Source: Stercorarius parasiticus (taxonomy: Eukaryota; Chordata; Aves; Charadriiformes; Stercorariidae). From it: DNA of 64,000 nucleotides. The notes under the pieces were generated by a model, which ran no database searches, had not been told where the DNA came from, and saw only the letters and a list, made by a program, of their open reading frames with translations. This document shows positions 62,319 through 64,000 of the stretch, piece by piece (the stretch's first letter is position 1; each line of letters starts with the position of its first letter). The position numbers and the translations under genes are program-made. The DNA lies in the NCBI GenBank assembly GCA_013396915.1, contig VWZL01000904.1, forward strand, positions 823,892 through 887,891, read 5' to 3'.

Positions 62319-62435
62319 AGCCATCTGGACATGGTCCTGGGCAACTGGCTGTGGGTGGCCCTGGTTGAACAGGGGGGTTGGCCCAGTTGACCTCCAGATG
62401 TCCCTTCCAACCATTCTGTCCTTCTGATTCTGTGA
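62319..62435 (+). mobile_element. CR1 LINE, short 3' end
   Basis: GGTTGGCCCAGTTGACCTCC, CAGATGTCCCTTCCAACC and the tail CTGATTCTGTG are the last 120 bases of a CR1 on the plus strand. This copy is extremely 5'-truncated. Confidence 0.9.
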
Positions 62436-62616
62436 AAATAAAATTTAGAAGAAACCAAGTGGCCTCCTATTACTACAGAAGTGTTTTCAAGTAATGGAGG
62501 ATTGATATACTTTTTTATTATCCTTGCTCATGTTCCAGTGAGAATGTGGGAAACTCATACTATGTAGCATTGGTAGGCTGGAGAGATCCTGGAGGAACAA
62601 AACCAAAAAAGGTCTG

Positions 62617-62637
62617 TTTTTTTTTTTAAAAAAAAAA
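62617..62637. repeat. T11-A10 run
   Basis: Eleven Ts followed directly by ten As, a self-complementary run prone to slippage and sequencing error. Confidence 0.9.
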
Positions 62638-64000
62638 GCCTTGCAAAGGAAGATAGAAAACCTGAGTTTAATTACTCTAGGGGAAAAAAGAAGATGAGGA
62701 GGAAACATAGAAATTCTTGATGTAAAGAGCAAATTGGACAAAGTTCTGCCAGGCATAAATCAAGTATTATTGGTTCCGCCTCAGTGCAAGAAGGCTCAAC
62801 TGGATCATCTTCCTCTTTTCCAGGCCTAATTTCCTTTGATCTTAACTCACGGCCTTGGTCTTCCATCCAAAAGAACTGCATCATTGTTTAAGATCAAAAC
62901 TGATTTTTGACAACAGAGCCCTACTCTTGTTATTGGTGGTAGTTGCCCTTAGTTACCCTGGAGAGTTGAAATGGGGCACAAGTGCATGTTGATTGCTGGT
63001 TGATAGGTTTCTGTTACTGCTCCATATGTGGAGCAAGGTGAATCTTCATTGTCAGATCTCGTGGTTAAAATTATTTTCCAATAGAAGACATGGCAGATGT
63101 CATCTCTAATTCTTTGCTTTTAGAAATAATTTTTAAACCACGTAATCTTTGTGGCTTAATGGAAATCTGCATGCCTGGAGCAGTGTAATAACTTGAAGTG
63201 AAAACCAAAATGTTTAGGCTGTACGGTGACTGCAAATGTACAAAACTGCTCGTGTTCAACTTCATAATTGTGGAAAGCTACGGTAATTCAGATAAATAGT
63301 ATACAAATTCAAAAATCAGCTACATATACTAGACGTGTCTCTGCCGCTTAATTGGCTTAAAGTATTTCACATTGGATGCAAGGAATACATTTATACATTA
63401 GTACCAATCCTTGTTCAAATGTTTTACATGTCTTGATGCATCTTAATCTCAACTCAGCCTACAGCTTTTGTCACCGTTATGGAGAAAACTGTTTTAATAT
63501 TTTATTCACTTCATCTTACATTATTTGTAAATCTAAGATCTATTAGTGTAGCTGACAGAAAAAGAAGGGAAGTTTTTAATCTTCATTAATATTTGAGGCA
63601 TGTATATAAGTCCTAATGGTACCAAAGCAGGAATTGTATAAATTCTTTGGCCACAGAAAGAACAAGCTAGTATCATTTCTACTGAGAAAAATCAGAACTT
63701 TCAATATACATATTTTAATTAAGTTCTTAGCGGTATGGGCTTTTTTAGGCCTGCTTTAAGAAAGTTAGTTATCAAAACAAGGTTAATAAATACATTCTAG
63801 AATTCGTATGCTTTAAAGCTGTGCTTGATTTATATACGAGATGTGAGAAACAGCTCTGTCTAAAACAAATTATCTGAACTGATGTGTATGAACCAGTGGA
63901 ATGAATCGGGTGTTCATACTGTCTTTTTGGAAATGGCATGCATGTTGGAAATGTGTCTAATTCCTTTAACTCAAATTATTTGTAAGTGTTCGTAAACAGC
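62638..64000 (+). other. IMMP2L: IMMP2L intron 3, continuing past the window
   Basis: AT-rich intron without recognised features. Intron 3 is at least 37 kb here; no following exon is seen before the end. Confidence 0.7.

Noticed and set aside
1..64000. CRISPR arrays, tRNA or rRNA genes, mitochondrial insertions, telomeric repeats
   Set aside because: None seen on reading both strands; repeats present are CR1, LTRs and simple repeats. A covariance-model scan was not possible.

Overview
This is vertebrate nuclear DNA, almost certainly from a bird and probably not chicken. It is AT-rich, has very few long reading frames, contains at least eight CR1 retroposon copies (the dominant avian LINE) and carries solo LTRs of endogenous retroviruses laid out like known avian families. 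There are no operons, CRISPR arrays, tRNAs or rRNAs.

The only protein-coding gene I can support is the 5' part of IMMP2L (inner mitochondrial membrane peptidase subunit 2), on the + strand. A CpG island at about 8230-8650, broken by a 3-base assembly gap, is the likely promoter and probably holds a non-coding exon 1. Coding exon 2 (20357-20491, residues 1-45) carries the start codon, the membrane anchor and the catalytic serine motif. Exon 3 (26816-26919, residues 46-80, the last codon split) follows. Everything from 26920 to the end is intron 3, at least 37 kb long. The catalytic lysine exon and LRRN3, which lies inside IMMP2L in mammals, are not in the window.

Layout: 1-8230 is intergenic DNA upstream of IMMP2L, dense in retroelements: an ERV LTR end, two inverted CR1 copies, an LTR inserted inside one of those CR1s, and one more LTR-like block. 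8230-8650 is the CpG island, with a broken CR1 just downstream. About 8650-20353 is intron 1, with a 680-bp solo LTR and a CR1 tail. 20492-26815 is intron 2. 26920-64000 is intron 3, with four more CR1 fragments, a 74-bp tandem duplication, a perfect hairpin and simple repeats.

The most interesting observation is that the two inverted CR1 copies at 1473-1967 and 4497-5525 are identical over 376 bp (1539-1914 versus 5088-5463, reverse complement). Immediately outside that block they differ at 9 of 47 positions on one side and 9 of 57 on the other. Edges this sharp are what ectopic gene conversion leaves, although a local assembly error must be excluded. I found no sign of a new multi-gene system.
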